64,000 bases of DNA. Source: Stenotrophomonas maltophilia (GTDB lineage: Bacteria; Pseudomonadota; Gammaproteobacteria; Xanthomonadales; Xanthomonadaceae). The stretch covers positions 3,946,001-4,010,000 of the forward strand of contig NZ_CP015612.1 in NCBI RefSeq assembly GCF_002138415.1. Reading direction: 5' to 3'. Shown here piece after piece: positions 1 to 8,947 of this stretch. Both the position numbers and the translations under genes were made by a program. The notes under the pieces were generated by a model. It was not told the DNA's origin. It was given only the letters and a program-made list of their open reading frames with translations, and did no database searches. Positions within the stretch are counted from its first letter, which is position 1; every line of letters begins with the position of its first letter.

Positions 1-902
1 GACTTCTTGATGGCGTGGCCGCCGAACTCGTTGCGCATCGCCGACAGCAGGCGGTCGGTGAACGAATTCGATTCACGCGAACGCAGGCGTTCCAGCAGCG
101 ACAGCGTGATCACCGGCGCCGGCACGTCCAGCGCGATGGCTTCGGCGACGGTCCAGCGGCCTTCGCCGGAGTCCTCCACGTACGGCGCGATGCCATCCAG
201 CGACGGATTGCGCTTGAGGGCTTCGGTGCTCAGGTCCAGCAGCCACGAACGCACCACGCTGCCGTGGCGCCAGACTTCGGCAACCTGGGCCAGGTCCAGT
301 TCCATCTCCTGCTTGCGCTCCATCAGCGCGAAGCCTTCGGCGTAGGCCTGCATCATTCCGTACTCGATGCCGTTGTGGACCATCTTGGTGAAATGGCCGG
401 CGCCGGACGGACCTACACGTGCCCAGCCGCGATCCTCGGCCGGGGCCAGCGTGCGCAGCAGCGGTGCGATCTGCTCCACCACCGAGGCTTCGCCACCGAC
501 CATCAGGCTGTAGCCTTCCTGCAGGCCCCACACGCCACCGCTGGTGCCGCAGTCAACGTAGCCCAGGTCATCCTCGGCCAGTGCTTTCGCACGACGGATC
601 GTGTCCTGGTAGTTGGAGTTGCCGCCGTCGATGACGATGTCACCCTCGGCCAGGTGCGGGGTCAGCTGGCCCAGCGTCTGGTCGACGGTTTCGCCGGCCG
701 GCACCATCAGCCACACCACGCGCGGTACCGGCAGCGCAGCCACGGCAGCGGCCAGCGAATCAACCACTTCCAGGCCGGCCTCGGCGGCGCGCTGGCGGGC
801 GCCCTCGCCCGGGTCGTAGCCAACCACGCGGTGGCCGCCGCGGTGCAGGCGCTGGGCCATGTTGGCGCCCATGCGGCCGAGGCCGATCATTGCAATATCC
901 AT
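1..902 (-). CDS. 6-phosphogluconate dehydrogenase, short decarboxylating type (3' end cut by window)
   Basis: Oxidises and decarboxylates 6-phosphogluconate to ribulose 5-phosphate in the cytosol (oxidative pentose phosphate pathway). Reading leftwards from an ATG at 902, the protein opens with a Rossmann nucleotide-binding stretch, MDIAMIGLGRMGANMA, and has the family motif KMVHNGIEYGMMQA around residues 170-185, which carries the active-site Lys and Asn. About 300 codons are visible and no stop is reached before base 1; the short, often NAD-dependent class (YqeC/GntZ type) is about 300-330 residues, so only a few codons are probably missing. It lies just upstream of the divergent-free gap before the next minus-strand gene, with 10 bp between them. 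Assignment to the short class rests on length and N-terminal motifs; cofactor preference is inferred. Confidence 0.85.
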   Translation of the reverse strand, partial: MDIAMIGLGRMGANMAQRLHRGGHRVVGYDPGEGARQRAAEAGLEVVDSLAAAVAALPVPRVVWLMVPAGETVDQTLGQLTPHLAEGDIVIDGGNSNYQDTIRRAKALAEDDLGYVDCGTSGGVWGLQEGYSLMVGGEASVVEQIAPLLRTLAPAEDRGWARVGPSGAGHFTKMVHNGIEYGMMQAYAEGFALMERKQEMELDLAQVAEVWRHGSVVRSWLLDLSTEALKRNPSLDGIAPYVEDSGEGRWTVAEAIALDVPAPVITLSLLERLRSRESNSFTDRLLSAMRNEFGGHAIKK

Positions 903-912
903 TGTTTCACCT

Positions 913-2172
913 TCAGTTGGGGTCTAGGGTCAGGCTGCCTGGCCTGCCGGTAGCCGCGCAGTGGCGCAGCTGCGCCTCGCGCCAACGCCGGTAGAGCGTG
1001 GTATGCAGATTGTGCACCGCCAGGTCGATCGAAAACGGCGTTCGTGGGTTGCGATCAAGCAGGCGGGCGACGTGGTAGCCGATGGGACGTATACCGCGCG
1101 GGTGCACATAGATCACGAACTGCTGGTAGAACGGATCGTCCAGCAGCTGGTCCATGCGTGCCAGTGTGGCGTGGTAGCGCGGTTCCAGCCGTGCACGAAG
1201 GTCCGCATCGCGCTCGAACAGCAGGCGCTCGAAGTAGCGCTGGCCGATGCGCGGGATGTCCTGCGCGAGTTTCCATAGTTCGACATTGCGCTGGTCGTAC
1301 CAGGCCAGCCCACCGTGCATCGCCAATGCCTGGGCGGCGCCCTCGCCCACATCGACCACCACGAAGTTCTCGGCCTGGTTGCTCAGGTCGTCCAGCATGC
1401 CCTTGTCGTACACATGTTCGATGAAACCAGGCACGCCGACGAACGCCTGCCGCCCCATCGCCGAAGTGCGCACCGCCTTGCCATCGGCGAAGAAGTCGCC
1501 GGCATGTGCGCCGAGCAGGATGCTGTCGGTATCGTGCAGGGCGAGGAAGGTGCCGATCGACAGTTCATCCGCAGCGAACTCCGTATCGAACGCGGCATCA
1601 CCATACAGCTCTCGTTGCGTGGCCAGCTGCGCGACCTGACGGCCGACCCCGCATTCGGCACGCACGGCACCGCTGTAGAACGCCTGCAGCGCCTGACTGT
1701 TGCCTGCGCTGGGCACGAAGCCACGACCGAAACTGCGCGTGCGCTGCCAGCCCTGCGCGAGCGGCCCCTGCAGACCGAAGCCGATCCAACCCAGCTGCGG
1801 GCCGGAGAAGCGGAAGGTGGGGTTGGCCTGCAATGCCGAGGCTGCACGTTGCGTGGCTGCGCCCAACCGGAAGGCATAGGCACAGACCGTCGCAGAGTCA
1901 TCCATCAGCTCCTGCAGCACCGCCTGACGGGCCGCCAAGGGCATTCCGGCCGGCCACTGCACGCGCAGATCGCCCGCCGCCTGTGCTTCAGCCAGCGACG
2001 CGCGCGTGCATACCGGACCGCCGTGCACCAAGGGCGCACTGACCATGGCCTCGTCGAAGCGCCATCCCAGCCGCTGCAGCAGGCCTTGCCTGCAGTCCGG
2101 CGCCATGGCCGCGCTGCCCAGCGCAGGCGCCAGCAGCAGAGCCACGCCGATCAAACTGGCGCGCACCCTCAA
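913..2172 (-). CDS. exported protein of unknown function
   Basis: I do not recognise this 419-residue protein. It starts with a clear Sec signal peptide (MRVRASLIGVALLLAPALGS, likely cut near AMA), so it is probably periplasmic. The remainder is soluble-looking, mixed alpha/beta in composition, without membrane segments; a Cys occurs soon after the signal peptide and a second near the C-terminus. A central part rich in Gly, Asp and His (roughly residues 210-280) could hold an active site but matches no motif I know. Its start overlaps the stop of the upstream DUF2242 lipoprotein gene by 4 bp, so the two are almost certainly co-transcribed and translationally coupled. Confidence 0.6.
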   Translation of the reverse strand: MRVRASLIGVALLLAPALGSAAMAPDCRQGLLQRLGWRFDEAMVSAPLVHGGPVCTRASLAEAQAAGDLRVQWPAGMPLAARQAVLQELMDDSATVCAYAFRLGAATQRAASALQANPTFRFSGPQLGWIGFGLQGPLAQGWQRTRSFGRGFVPSAGNSQALQAFYSGAVRAECGVGRQVAQLATQRELYGDAAFDTEFAADELSIGTFLALHDTDSILLGAHAGDFFADGKAVRTSAMGRQAFVGVPGFIEHVYDKGMLDDLSNQAENFVVVDVGEGAAQALAMHGGLAWYDQRNVELWKLAQDIPRIGQRYFERLLFERDADLRARLEPRYHATLARMDQLLDDPFYQQFVIYVHPRGIRPIGYHVARLLDRNPRTPFSIDLAVHNLHTTLYRRWREAQLRHCAATGRPGSLTLDPN

Positions 2173-2759
2173 CCCTGGTCCGTGCTGGCCGGTGCAGGTT
2201 CCGGTGGTGCGGCCGGAGGTGGTGCCGGCGTGCCTGCAGCCGCCGGCAGGTACTGCTGCAGGCGCTGGAAGAAGCGCTGATAGAACCCGGCATCGGTGAC
2301 CGTGCTGCTGGCCACTTTCACCAGCGAGTCGTCATTGCTGCCGAACGGCAGCGACACCGAGCCCAGCGCGCCCACGCCGACACTGGCTGACGTGGGGCTC
2401 TTCTTCAGCGCATAGCGGTCCTGCACCGCGCTGACGAATACCAGCGTCTGGCTGCCACGCGGCGCGCAGGAAATGCGCAGCACCAGCTGCTCATGATCAT
2501 CCTCACGTGGCTGGAAGTTCTTGCTGCCTTCCACCTGCGCTTCGTCGGAGCGGGCGATGGCGTAGCCCTGGCTGAGCAGGGTGCGCCGCGCCGCTTCGCA
2601 GGCGTCGCCCGGGCGACCGTCGACCGTGCGCGAGTAGGTATCACCGGAATCGAAGGATTCGCGCAGCAACGTGCTGTCGGCGGCGCGACCACCACAGGCC
2701 GACAGAATCAGGGCGCTGCCAAGCGCCACAACAGCACTGGAAAGACGGGAGGCCCGCAT
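2169..2759 (-). CDS. DUF2242-family lipoprotein
   Basis: 196-residue lipoprotein. The N-terminus MRASRLSSAVVALGSALILS followed by the lipobox LSAC-G predicts lipidation of the Cys and anchoring in the outer membrane. The start at 2759 was chosen over an upstream in-frame codon at 2828 because it places the signal peptide at the N-terminus and is preceded by AGGAG at proper spacing. The body resembles the DUF2242 family of small lipoproteins, whose role is unknown; the last 25 residues are Pro/Ala-rich and low complexity. The stop overlaps the next gene's start (exported unknown) by 4 bp. DUF assignment is from memory of the family pattern and is tentative. Confidence 0.65.
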   Translation of the reverse strand: MRASRLSSAVVALGSALILSACGGRAADSTLLRESFDSGDTYSRTVDGRPGDACEAARRTLLSQGYAIARSDEAQVEGSKNFQPREDDHEQLVLRISCAPRGSQTLVFVSAVQDRYALKKSPTSASVGVGALGSVSLPFGSNDDSLVKVASSTVTDAGFYQRFFQRLQQYLPAAAGTPAPPPAAPPEPAPASTDQG

Positions 2760-2863
2760 GGGTACTCCTGCGAGGACAGTACCGCCAAGGGTAGTCCCGC
2801 GGCCGTGTGCGGCAGGTCGAAAGTACACCCGCCAGCCCCCGTCGTTGTGGCCTGTTCATGCCC

Positions 2864-2935
2864 CGGTAGCGCCGGGCCATGCCCGGCGGAAGCGCGCGAT
2901 CCACTTCGCTCGCCGGGCATGGCCCGGCGCTACCG
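2864..2935. repeat. pair of inverted GTAG-headed stem-loop repeats
   Basis: Two copies of a REP-like unit (GGTAGCGCCGGGCCATGCCC and its inverse) face each other at about 2865-2887 and 2910-2935, each a near-perfect stem-loop with the GTAG head typical of SMAG repeats. Confidence 0.75.
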
Positions 2936-2949
2936 TGAACGAGGTCCCC

Positions 2950-2981
2950 AGACAGAAAGGGGCCGGCAATGCCGGCCCCTC
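2950..2981 (-). terminator. likely terminator of prc
   Basis: On the minus strand a GC-rich hairpin (AGGGGCCGGC / GCCGGCCCCT, 2958-2980) is followed by TTTCTGT, 25 bp beyond the prc stop codon. Confidence 0.55.
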
Positions 2982-3004
2982 GGAGATCACATGGCGTCGC
3001 CGGC

Positions 3005-5182
3005 TCAGTCCGCCCAGCGACCGGCACCAGTGGACTGCGGCAGCACCTGGGCCGACAGCGGGCGGTCGTTGGCCAGCAGGTTCACGGCGTCGGCCAGGAT
3101 CGAGGCCGACTCGCGCAGCAGGGGGTCCGGACGCTTCTCGGCGGCCTTCTCGCGCGCGGCATCCTTGACGATGTCACGCTCGTTGCCGGTCAGGCCGTCA
3201 TCGCTGCTGTCATCGGCCAGCGGGTCCAGGGCCAGGCCCAGTTCCTTCCGCTGCACCTGACGCTCCTTGCGCTGGGTGTCCTGGCGCTCACGCTCAGCGC
3301 GGCGGGTGGCCTCGTTGAGCGAGATGTACTTCTTCGCGGCCTCGGTGCGGAACTGCTGCACGTCCTCGTTCCACCACTGGAACTCCTTGTCAGTGGCGAT
3401 GCGGGTGTCGTGGCGGGTTTCCAGTTTCGGCAGCAGCGGCGCGAAGTTGCCGTACTGGGTGTGAGGCACGGCAGCGATGCGGGTCCACGGCAGCGCGTTG
3501 TCGTAGGTACTCTCGCCGAACTCGGTGGCATCGACACTGGCCGGGAAGGCCAGGTCCGGCACCACACCCTTGTGCTGGGTGCTGCTGCCGCTGATGCGGA
3601 AGAACTGGGCAATGGTCAGCTTGACCTGGCCGAAGCGCTGGGTCTCGCCGCTCGGCCAACGGTCGAGGTCGACGATGTTCTGCACGGTGCCCTTGCCGAA
3701 GCTGGTCTCACCGATCACCAGGCCACGACCATAGTCCTGGATGGCACCGGCGAAGATCTCCGAGGCCGAGGCCGAACCGCGGTTGATCAGCACTGCCAGC
3801 GGGCCATCCCACGCCACGCCCTGGTTGCGGTCGCTGTTGACGGTGACACGGCCACCGGACTCACGCACCTGCACCACCGGACCCTGCTCGATGAACAGGC
3901 CGGTCAGTTCGATGGCTTCATCCAGCGAGCCACCACCGTTGTTGCGCAGGTCCAGCACCACGCCGTCCAGCTTGTCGTTCTTGAAACCGGCCAGCAGCTT
4001 GGCCACGTCGCGGGTGGCCGAGGCATAGTCGGCGGCATTGCGGCGACGGCCCTCGAAGTCCTGGTAGAAGGTCGGCAGCTTGATCACGCCGATCTTCCGT
4101 GCCGGCTCGCCGTTGGCGGCCGGAATGGTCATGGTCTCGCCCTTGGCGGCCTGTTCGGCCAGGCGCACCTTCTGGCGGGTGAGCACCAGGGAGTGATGCT
4201 TGCCGTCGGCACCTTCGGCGGCCGGAATGAATTCCAGCTTGACCTGGGTGTCCTTGGCGCCACGGATCTTGGCCACGACATCGTCGATGCGCCAGCCGAT
4301 CACGTCCTCGACCAGGCCGGACTTGCCCTGGCCAACGCCGACGATACGGTCACCCGGCTTCAACGTGCCGTCCACCGCGGCCGGACCACCGGCGATGATC
4401 TCGCGGATCACCACTACGTCGTCCTGGCGCTGCAGCTGCGCGCCGATGCCTTCCAGCGACAGCGACATCGCCTGGTTGAAGTTCTCGGCGGTGCGCGGGG
4501 TGAAGTAATCGGTGTGCGGATCAACCGCGCTGGTGTACGAGTTCATGAAGAACTGGAAGACGTCTTCGCCCTTCAGTTCGTTGACCGACTTCTCCAGCGT
4601 CGCGTAACGCTTGTCCAGCGTCTTGCGGATGTCGTCCGGCTTCTTGCCGGCCAGCTTCAGGCGCAGCCAATCGTTCTTCACCGACTTGCGCCACAGCTCG
4701 TCCAGCTCGGCACTGCTGGCCGCCCACGGCACCTTCTTGCGGTCGTATTCGAAGCGCTCGTCGGTGGTGAAGTCCGGCTCCTGCTTGAGCAGCTTGCGCG
4801 CATAGGCCACGCGCTCGCCGACGCGCTGCTTGTAGACCGCGAACACCTGGAACGCCGGCTCCAGCTCGCCGCCACGGATGGCCGAGGAAATGTTGGCTTC
4901 GAACGGTGCGAAGCGCGCCACGTCGGCCTGGGTGAAGTACTGCTTGCCGCCGTCCAGCGTCTCCAGGTAACGCTTGAACACGTCCTTGGACGTGGCCTCG
5001 TCCAGCGCGCGCGGGCGGTAGGCGTAACGGCTGTCGGACAGCAGGCCGTACACCAGTTTGGAGGTGGTCACCTGATCGGCGGTGGCCGCCGCGGGCAACG
5101 CGGGCGAGTCGGCCTTGGCCGCCAGCGCCAGCGGCGCGACCAGCGCCAGGGCCATCAGGAATGCGGGGGCTTTGAATTTCAT
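3005..5182 (-). CDS. prc: tail-specific (carboxy-terminal) protease Prc, S41A
   Basis: Periplasmic serine protease that degrades proteins from nonpolar C-termini and processes cell-wall related targets. 725 residues, against about 680 in E. coli Prc. Signal peptide MKFKAPAFLMALALVAPLAL; alpha-helical N-terminal part (about 30-230); PDZ domain (about 235-330) containing LKPGDRIVGVGQGK; S41 catalytic core with RGSASASEIF and GETSFGKGTVQ, placing the Ser-Lys dyad at Ser472 and Lys497 (25 residues apart, as in E. coli S452/K477). A charged C-terminal extension (DUF3340-like, about 600-725) follows. The start at 5182 was chosen because it places the signal peptide first; in-frame sequence upstream to 5437 covers intergenic repeats. 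It is a single gene, flanked by repeats. Confidence 0.95.
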   Translation of the reverse strand: MKFKAPAFLMALALVAPLALAAKADSPALPAAATADQVTTSKLVYGLLSDSRYAYRPRALDEATSKDVFKRYLETLDGGKQYFTQADVARFAPFEANISSAIRGGELEPAFQVFAVYKQRVGERVAYARKLLKQEPDFTTDERFEYDRKKVPWAASSAELDELWRKSVKNDWLRLKLAGKKPDDIRKTLDKRYATLEKSVNELKGEDVFQFFMNSYTSAVDPHTDYFTPRTAENFNQAMSLSLEGIGAQLQRQDDVVVIREIIAGGPAAVDGTLKPGDRIVGVGQGKSGLVEDVIGWRIDDVVAKIRGAKDTQVKLEFIPAAEGADGKHHSLVLTRQKVRLAEQAAKGETMTIPAANGEPARKIGVIKLPTFYQDFEGRRRNAADYASATRDVAKLLAGFKNDKLDGVVLDLRNNGGGSLDEAIELTGLFIEQGPVVQVRESGGRVTVNSDRNQGVAWDGPLAVLINRGSASASEIFAGAIQDYGRGLVIGETSFGKGTVQNIVDLDRWPSGETQRFGQVKLTIAQFFRISGSSTQHKGVVPDLAFPASVDATEFGESTYDNALPWTRIAAVPHTQYGNFAPLLPKLETRHDTRIATDKEFQWWNEDVQQFRTEAAKKYISLNEATRRAERERQDTQRKERQVQRKELGLALDPLADDSSDDGLTGNERDIVKDAAREKAAEKRPDPLLRESASILADAVNLLANDRPLSAQVLPQSTGAGRWAD

Positions 5183-5332
5183 TGACGTGCTCGAAGGCGC
5201 CTTGCCAAGGGGGAGACTGCGGGGTGTTAAGACACCACGACAGTGCCGAAAGTTGCCGGGTTTGTCACCCGGCCGCGCTCGGTGGAAAACCAGCCTAGCG
5301 GGGCCGGTGTAGCAAATTGTGAATGCAGGCAA

Positions 5333-5436
5333 AGGCGTGCGGGCCAACGGTCCGCACCCACCATGCTGGTGGTGGCATTCATTGGCAGCGCCGGGCCGTG
5401 CTTGGCAAAGGCGTGCGGACCAACGGTCCGCACCCA
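5333..5436. repeat. two direct copies of a GTGCGGxCCAACGGTCCGCAC stem-loop
   Basis: Copies at about 5337-5359 and 5411-5434, between prc and the lipoate operon. Each is a palindrome of the form GTGCGGACC-AAC-GGTCCGCAC; they belong to the same head-to-tail stem-loop class as other repeats in the window. Confidence 0.75.
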
Positions 5437-5438
5437 CC

Positions 5439-6449
5439 TCAGGAGACGCCCGCGCCCTTGGCTTGGACGTCGGCGTGGTACGACGAGCGCACCATCGGGC
5501 CGGACGCCACGTGGCTGAAGCCCAGTTCGTAGCCGTACTCTTCCAGCGCCTTGTAGTCCTCGGGGGTCCAGTACTTCAGCACCGGGTGGTGGTGCGCGGT
5601 CGGCTGCAGGTACTGGCCGATGGTGATCATGTCCACGTCATGCGCGCGCAGGTCGCGCATGGTGGCCTTGATCTGTTCGAACTCTTCGCCCAGGCCCAGC
5701 ATGATGCCGCTCTTGGTCGGCACCTCCGGGTGCTGCGCCTTGAAGTTCTTCAGCAGGTTCAGCGACCACTGGTAGTCCGCACCCGGACGCACGTTGCGGT
5801 ACAGGTCCGGCACGGTTTCGATGTTGTGGTTGAACACATCCGGCGGGTTCTGCGCCAGGATCTCCAGCGCGCGCTCCATGCGGCCCTTGCCGCGGAAGTC
5901 CGGGGTCAGCACTTCGATGCGGGTACCCGGCGACTTCGCGCGGATGGCGCTGATGCAGTCGACGAAGTGCTGGGCACCGCCGTCGCGCAGGTCATCGCGG
6001 TCGACGCTGGTCACCACCACGTACTTCAGACCCATGTCGGCCACGGTCTGGCCGAGGCTGGCCGGTTCGTTGGCATCCGGCGGCTTCGGGCGGCCGTGGG
6101 CCACGTCGCAGAACGAGCAGCGGCGGGTGCAGACCTCGCCGAGGATCATGAAGGTAGCGGTGCCATGGCCGAAGCACTCGTGGATGTTCGGGCAGCTGGC
6201 TTCCTCGCACACGGTCACCAGACGGTTCTCGCGCAGCTTGGCCTTCAGGTTCTGCACGGCATTGCCCGAGGGAATGCGCACGCGGATCCAGGACGGCTTG
6301 CGCAGCACCGGCGCATCGGCGAACTGCACCGGCGAACGGTTGATCTTGTCACCGCCCAGCTGCTTGACCCCGGCCTGCAACGGCGCGGCGGACGGAGAGT
6401 CGCCCTGCACGATCTGCAGGGGAATGGAACGGGCGGTGGTTTCAGTCAT
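5439..6449 (-). CDS. lipA: lipoyl synthase
   Basis: Radical-SAM enzyme that inserts two sulfur atoms into protein-bound octanoyl groups, giving the lipoyl cofactor of the 2-oxoacid dehydrogenases and the glycine cleavage system. 336 residues. All six cluster ligands are visible: auxiliary [4Fe-4S] site [12 protein letters not shown] (Cys81, Cys86, Cys92) and radical-SAM site CTRRCSFC (Cys107, Cys111, Cys114). The conserved C-terminal RSSYHA motif, whose Ser ligates the auxiliary cluster, is also present. It is the last gene of ybeD-lipB-lipA, 18 bp after lipB. About 60 N-terminal residues precede the conserved core, common in xanthomonads. Confidence 0.98.
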   Translation of the reverse strand: MTETTARSIPLQIVQGDSPSAAPLQAGVKQLGGDKINRSPVQFADAPVLRKPSWIRVRIPSGNAVQNLKAKLRENRLVTVCEEASCPNIHECFGHGTATFMILGEVCTRRCSFCDVAHGRPKPPDANEPASLGQTVADMGLKYVVVTSVDRDDLRDGGAQHFVDCISAIRAKSPGTRIEVLTPDFRGKGRMERALEILAQNPPDVFNHNIETVPDLYRNVRPGADYQWSLNLLKNFKAQHPEVPTKSGIMLGLGEEFEQIKATMRDLRAHDVDMITIGQYLQPTAHHHPVLKYWTPEDYKALEEYGYELGFSHVASGPMVRSSYHADVQAKGAGVS

Positions 6450-6467
6450 GGCAGTTCCGGGGGGCGG

Positions 6468-7178
6468 TCAGGCGGCCGCAGAAAGATCAGGCGGTTCGGG
6501 CGTGTGCTGCAGCAGCAGGCCGAACTGGCGGGCCAGGTGGTCCAGCAGCACCGGCTTGACGGCATTCATCCCGGAGGGGCCGCCCAAGTCTACCACCGAG
6601 GTCACCCGCAACCCCTGATAGCCACAGGGGTTGATACGGTGAAAGGGTTCCAGGTCCATGGCCACGTTGAAGGCCAGGCCATGGAAGGTGCAGCCGCGTC
6701 GCACACGGATGCCGAGTGCGGCGATCTTGGCGCCACCGACGTAGACGCCCGGGGCGCCCTCGCGGCGTTCGGCGCCGATGTTCCACTCGGCCAGGGTGTC
6801 GATGATGGCCTGCTCGATGCGGCACACGTAGTCGCGCACGCCGATGCCCAGCCGTGGCAGGCGCAGCAATGGATAGACCACGATCTGGCCGGGGCCGTGA
6901 TAGGTCACCTGGCCGCCGCGGTCCACGTGCAGCACCGGGATCTCGCCCGGCGCCAGCACGTGCTCGTCCTTGCCGGCCTGGCCCAGGGTGAACACCGGGT
7001 CGTGCTCGACCACCCACAGCTCGTCGGCATCGGCATCGCTGCGCTGGTCGGTGAAGCGCTGCATGGCGCGCCACACCGGCTCGTAAGCCTGACGGCCGAG
7101 GTCGCGGACCAGGGCCGGACGCGGCGCGCGGTCCTCGGGGGCGGCTTCGGCCGGGCAGTTGTCGGCTACAGCGTCCAC
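6468..7178 (-). CDS. lipB: octanoyltransferase LipB
   Basis: Transfers octanoate from acyl carrier protein to lipoyl domains, supplying the substrate of LipA. 236 residues. Family signature [12 protein letters not shown] at 87-98; catalytic Lys151 (GGAKIAALG) and Cys185 (RINPCGYQG), 34 residues apart as in E. coli (K135/C169). The start overlaps the end of the upstream ybeD-like gene by 13 bp, which implies translational coupling. The first 20 residues are Ala/Glu/Pro-rich and less conserved, so an internal start is possible. Confidence 0.97.
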   Translation of the reverse strand: MDAVADNCPAEAAPEDRAPRPALVRDLGRQAYEPVWRAMQRFTDQRSDADADELWVVEHDPVFTLGQAGKDEHVLAPGEIPVLHVDRGGQVTYHGPGQIVVYPLLRLPRLGIGVRDYVCRIEQAIIDTLAEWNIGAERREGAPGVYVGGAKIAALGIRVRRGCTFHGLAFNVAMDLEPFHRINPCGYQGLRVTSVVDLGGPSGMNAVKPVLLDHLARQFGLLLQHTPEPPDLSAAA

Positions 7179-7444
7179 TTCACTTCCGGGTGGTCACGCA
7201 GTGCCTGGTGCGCCAGGTCGTACTGTTCGCGGCTCTCGGCCTTGAACACGATGCGGACGGACACGTACTTGCCGTTGGACGAATGCTTCCAGCTGATGCG
7301 TTCATTGACGACATCAATGCCGGCAGCCAGCAGCAGGCGGGGAAGCTCATGCTCCAGGCCGCGGTTGGCCGGGCCCATGGCGCTGAGCTCGAACTGGCCG
7401 GGGAACTGGAAGCCGTGGTCGGGGTTGTCGGACTTGATTTCCAT
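7166..7444 (-). CDS. ybeD: YbeD-like DUF493 protein
   Basis: Small (92 residues) ACT-like fold protein of the UPF0250/YbeD family, always next to lipB in gammaproteobacteria; a regulatory role in lipoate metabolism has been suggested but not shown. Start [16 protein letters not shown] at 7444 gives the usual family length (E. coli 87 residues). It is the promoter-proximal gene of the lipoate operon and its stop overlaps lipB. Confidence 0.88.
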   Translation of the reverse strand: MEIKSDNPDHGFQFPGQFELSAMGPANRGLEHELPRLLLAAGIDVVNERISWKHSSNGKYVSVRIVFKAESREQYDLAHQALRDHPEVKWTL

Positions 7445-7613
7445 GGACCCATTATCGGGCCGCAGGGCAACAAACCCAAGAGTATTCATCAAAGTCAAAA
7501 GCAGCATCGGCGAGCCGCTGCGTTGCAGCCCGCCCCTGCACTTGACGGAGCCGGCCCTTGCAGGCCGGTCCGGCAGGCGACGCGTGCCGGCACGGAACCG
7601 GCACGCGGGCGGC

Positions 7614-8606
7614 TTACTTGGCCGTTTCCATCAGGGTGGAATTGACCCAGCCCTTGTTGCCCATTTCGTCTTCCACTTCCCACATGGTGCCTTCCTTGAC
7701 GCCGGTGGGGTACAGCAGCATGCCCGGCTCCAGCGAGCGCACCGGCGCGCCGGTGCCCTTGGCATTGGCCAGCAGGCGGCCGGCCTTGAGCATGGTCACA
7801 GCCTGGCCGGCGTTGGCCGCCGAGGCATTGGCCGGCAGGCCACCCAGCTCGGCCACCATGTTGGTGTAGGCCTGCAGGTAAGCCAGGGTGATCACCTGGC
7901 CGATTTCGGTATTGGCATAGCCACCGACGCCCATCGCGCCGATGCCGCCACCGCCGAACAGGCCGCCACCGGCGCCCCAGCCCAGATCGGTCTTCTTGGA
8001 GTTGCCCTCGACGATGGCCACCTGCTCGGAAGAGCGTACGTCGGTCAGGGTCAGGGTCACATCCGCGGTCTTGCTGCGGAAGTTCAGGCCGCCGACCACC
8101 GCGCCGGCCTTGCCGCCGATCAGGCCGCCCAGCAGGCCGCCAATGGCGTTGCCGCTGGCATTGCTGTTCTGCGAGATCAGGTCCGGCACCAGCACGTAGT
8201 CGGCGGCGCGGATCTGGCCCTTGCCGATGTTGGAACGGCCACGCAGCTGGCCTTCGCTGGCCAGCGCGCGCTCGGCCTGGGCCGCGGCCATGCCGACGCC
8301 ACGGTCCACCAGCGTGAAGCACTTGGATTTGTTGACGAAGACCTTGATGAGCTTCGAAGGCGCCGGCAACTGCTGGCCGGTCCACCAGTTCACCACGTCT
8401 TCCGGCTCGATCACCGAGATGGAACCCAGCGGCTTGGTGCAGACCGGAATCTCGGCCTGGCCCTTCTTGCTCTGCTCCTGGGCCGAGGTGCGGCTGTTGG
8501 CGAAGCTGTCGCGCAGACCCGCCGACGCCGGGGCACTGACGGCCACCAGACCGGCACCCAACAGCGCGCAGGCCAGCACATGGGCGAGCGAATTCGATTT
8601 GTTCAT
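7614..8606 (-). CDS. CsgG/HfaB-like exported protein with C-terminal SH3-like domain
   Basis: 330 residues. Signal peptide MNKSNSLAHVLACALLGAGL ending near ASA. The middle (about 55-235) resembles the CsgG/HfaB surface-structure family: the segment KCFTLVDRGVGMAAAQAERA followed by ADYVLVPDLISQ and, after a glycine-rich stretch with repeated GGL motifs, VTLTLTDVRSSEQVAIVEGN. The last 60 residues (GMLLYPTGVKEGTMWEVEDE) look like a bacterial SH3 domain. No lipobox Cys is present, unlike true CsgG, so a curli-type lipoprotein pore is doubtful. Start 8606 is preferred to 8615 because of the better signal peptide and the GGAT spacing. Function is unknown; family placement is moderate. Confidence 0.65.
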   Translation of the reverse strand: MNKSNSLAHVLACALLGAGLVAVSAPASAGLRDSFANSRTSAQEQSKKGQAEIPVCTKPLGSISVIEPEDVVNWWTGQQLPAPSKLIKVFVNKSKCFTLVDRGVGMAAAQAERALASEGQLRGRSNIGKGQIRAADYVLVPDLISQNSNASGNAIGGLLGGLIGGKAGAVVGGLNFRSKTADVTLTLTDVRSSEQVAIVEGNSKKTDLGWGAGGGLFGGGGIGAMGVGGYANTEIGQVITLAYLQAYTNMVAELGGLPANASAANAGQAVTMLKAGRLLANAKGTGAPVRSLEPGMLLYPTGVKEGTMWEVEDEMGNKGWVNSTLMETAK

Positions 8607-8947
8607 ATGAGTCATCCAGCACTTCGCCGACGGCGAAGCACAATCCATGGGTTGAGAAAGGGTCTGGGACCTGAATCCTTTGGCGACGCCCCCCCAGGCG
8701 TCGGCGCAGAGAATAGGGCATGGAAGGCCCCAACCACAACCGCAGCTGACTGGAAATGCTGATGCCGACACGCTTGGTCCGATCCGGCCACCTCAGCGCC
8801 GGGTAATCCCGACCCGCCTCACGTATCACATTGTGTCAGGTGGACAATGTTGTTTTCGGAACAGACAAGTGACTGCCGTGTAGTCGTTTCAACCGCCGCC
8901 TGGGGGTACCGTGTCGCGGCATAAAACGACAAAAGAATCCGCCCCCC
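8607..8947. other. divergent intergenic region
   Basis: 341 bp between the minus-strand CsgG-like gene and the plus-strand LpxR-like gene. It must hold both promoters. The part at about 8820-8880 is the most AT-rich, with TTGTTTTC and TTGTG stretches, but I could not define a convincing -35/-10 pair. No repeat or small gene is apparent. Confidence 0.4.

Noticed and set aside
2969..5185. Long plus-strand open frame opposite prc
   Set aside because: High-GC antisense shadow: lacks a ribosome site, has His/Arg/Gln-rich non-globular composition, and is exactly opposed to a recognised protease.
5319..8762. 1147-codon plus-strand open frame across the lipoate operon
   Set aside because: It runs antisense to three recognised genes and several intergenic hairpins; composition is that of a reverse-strand frame.
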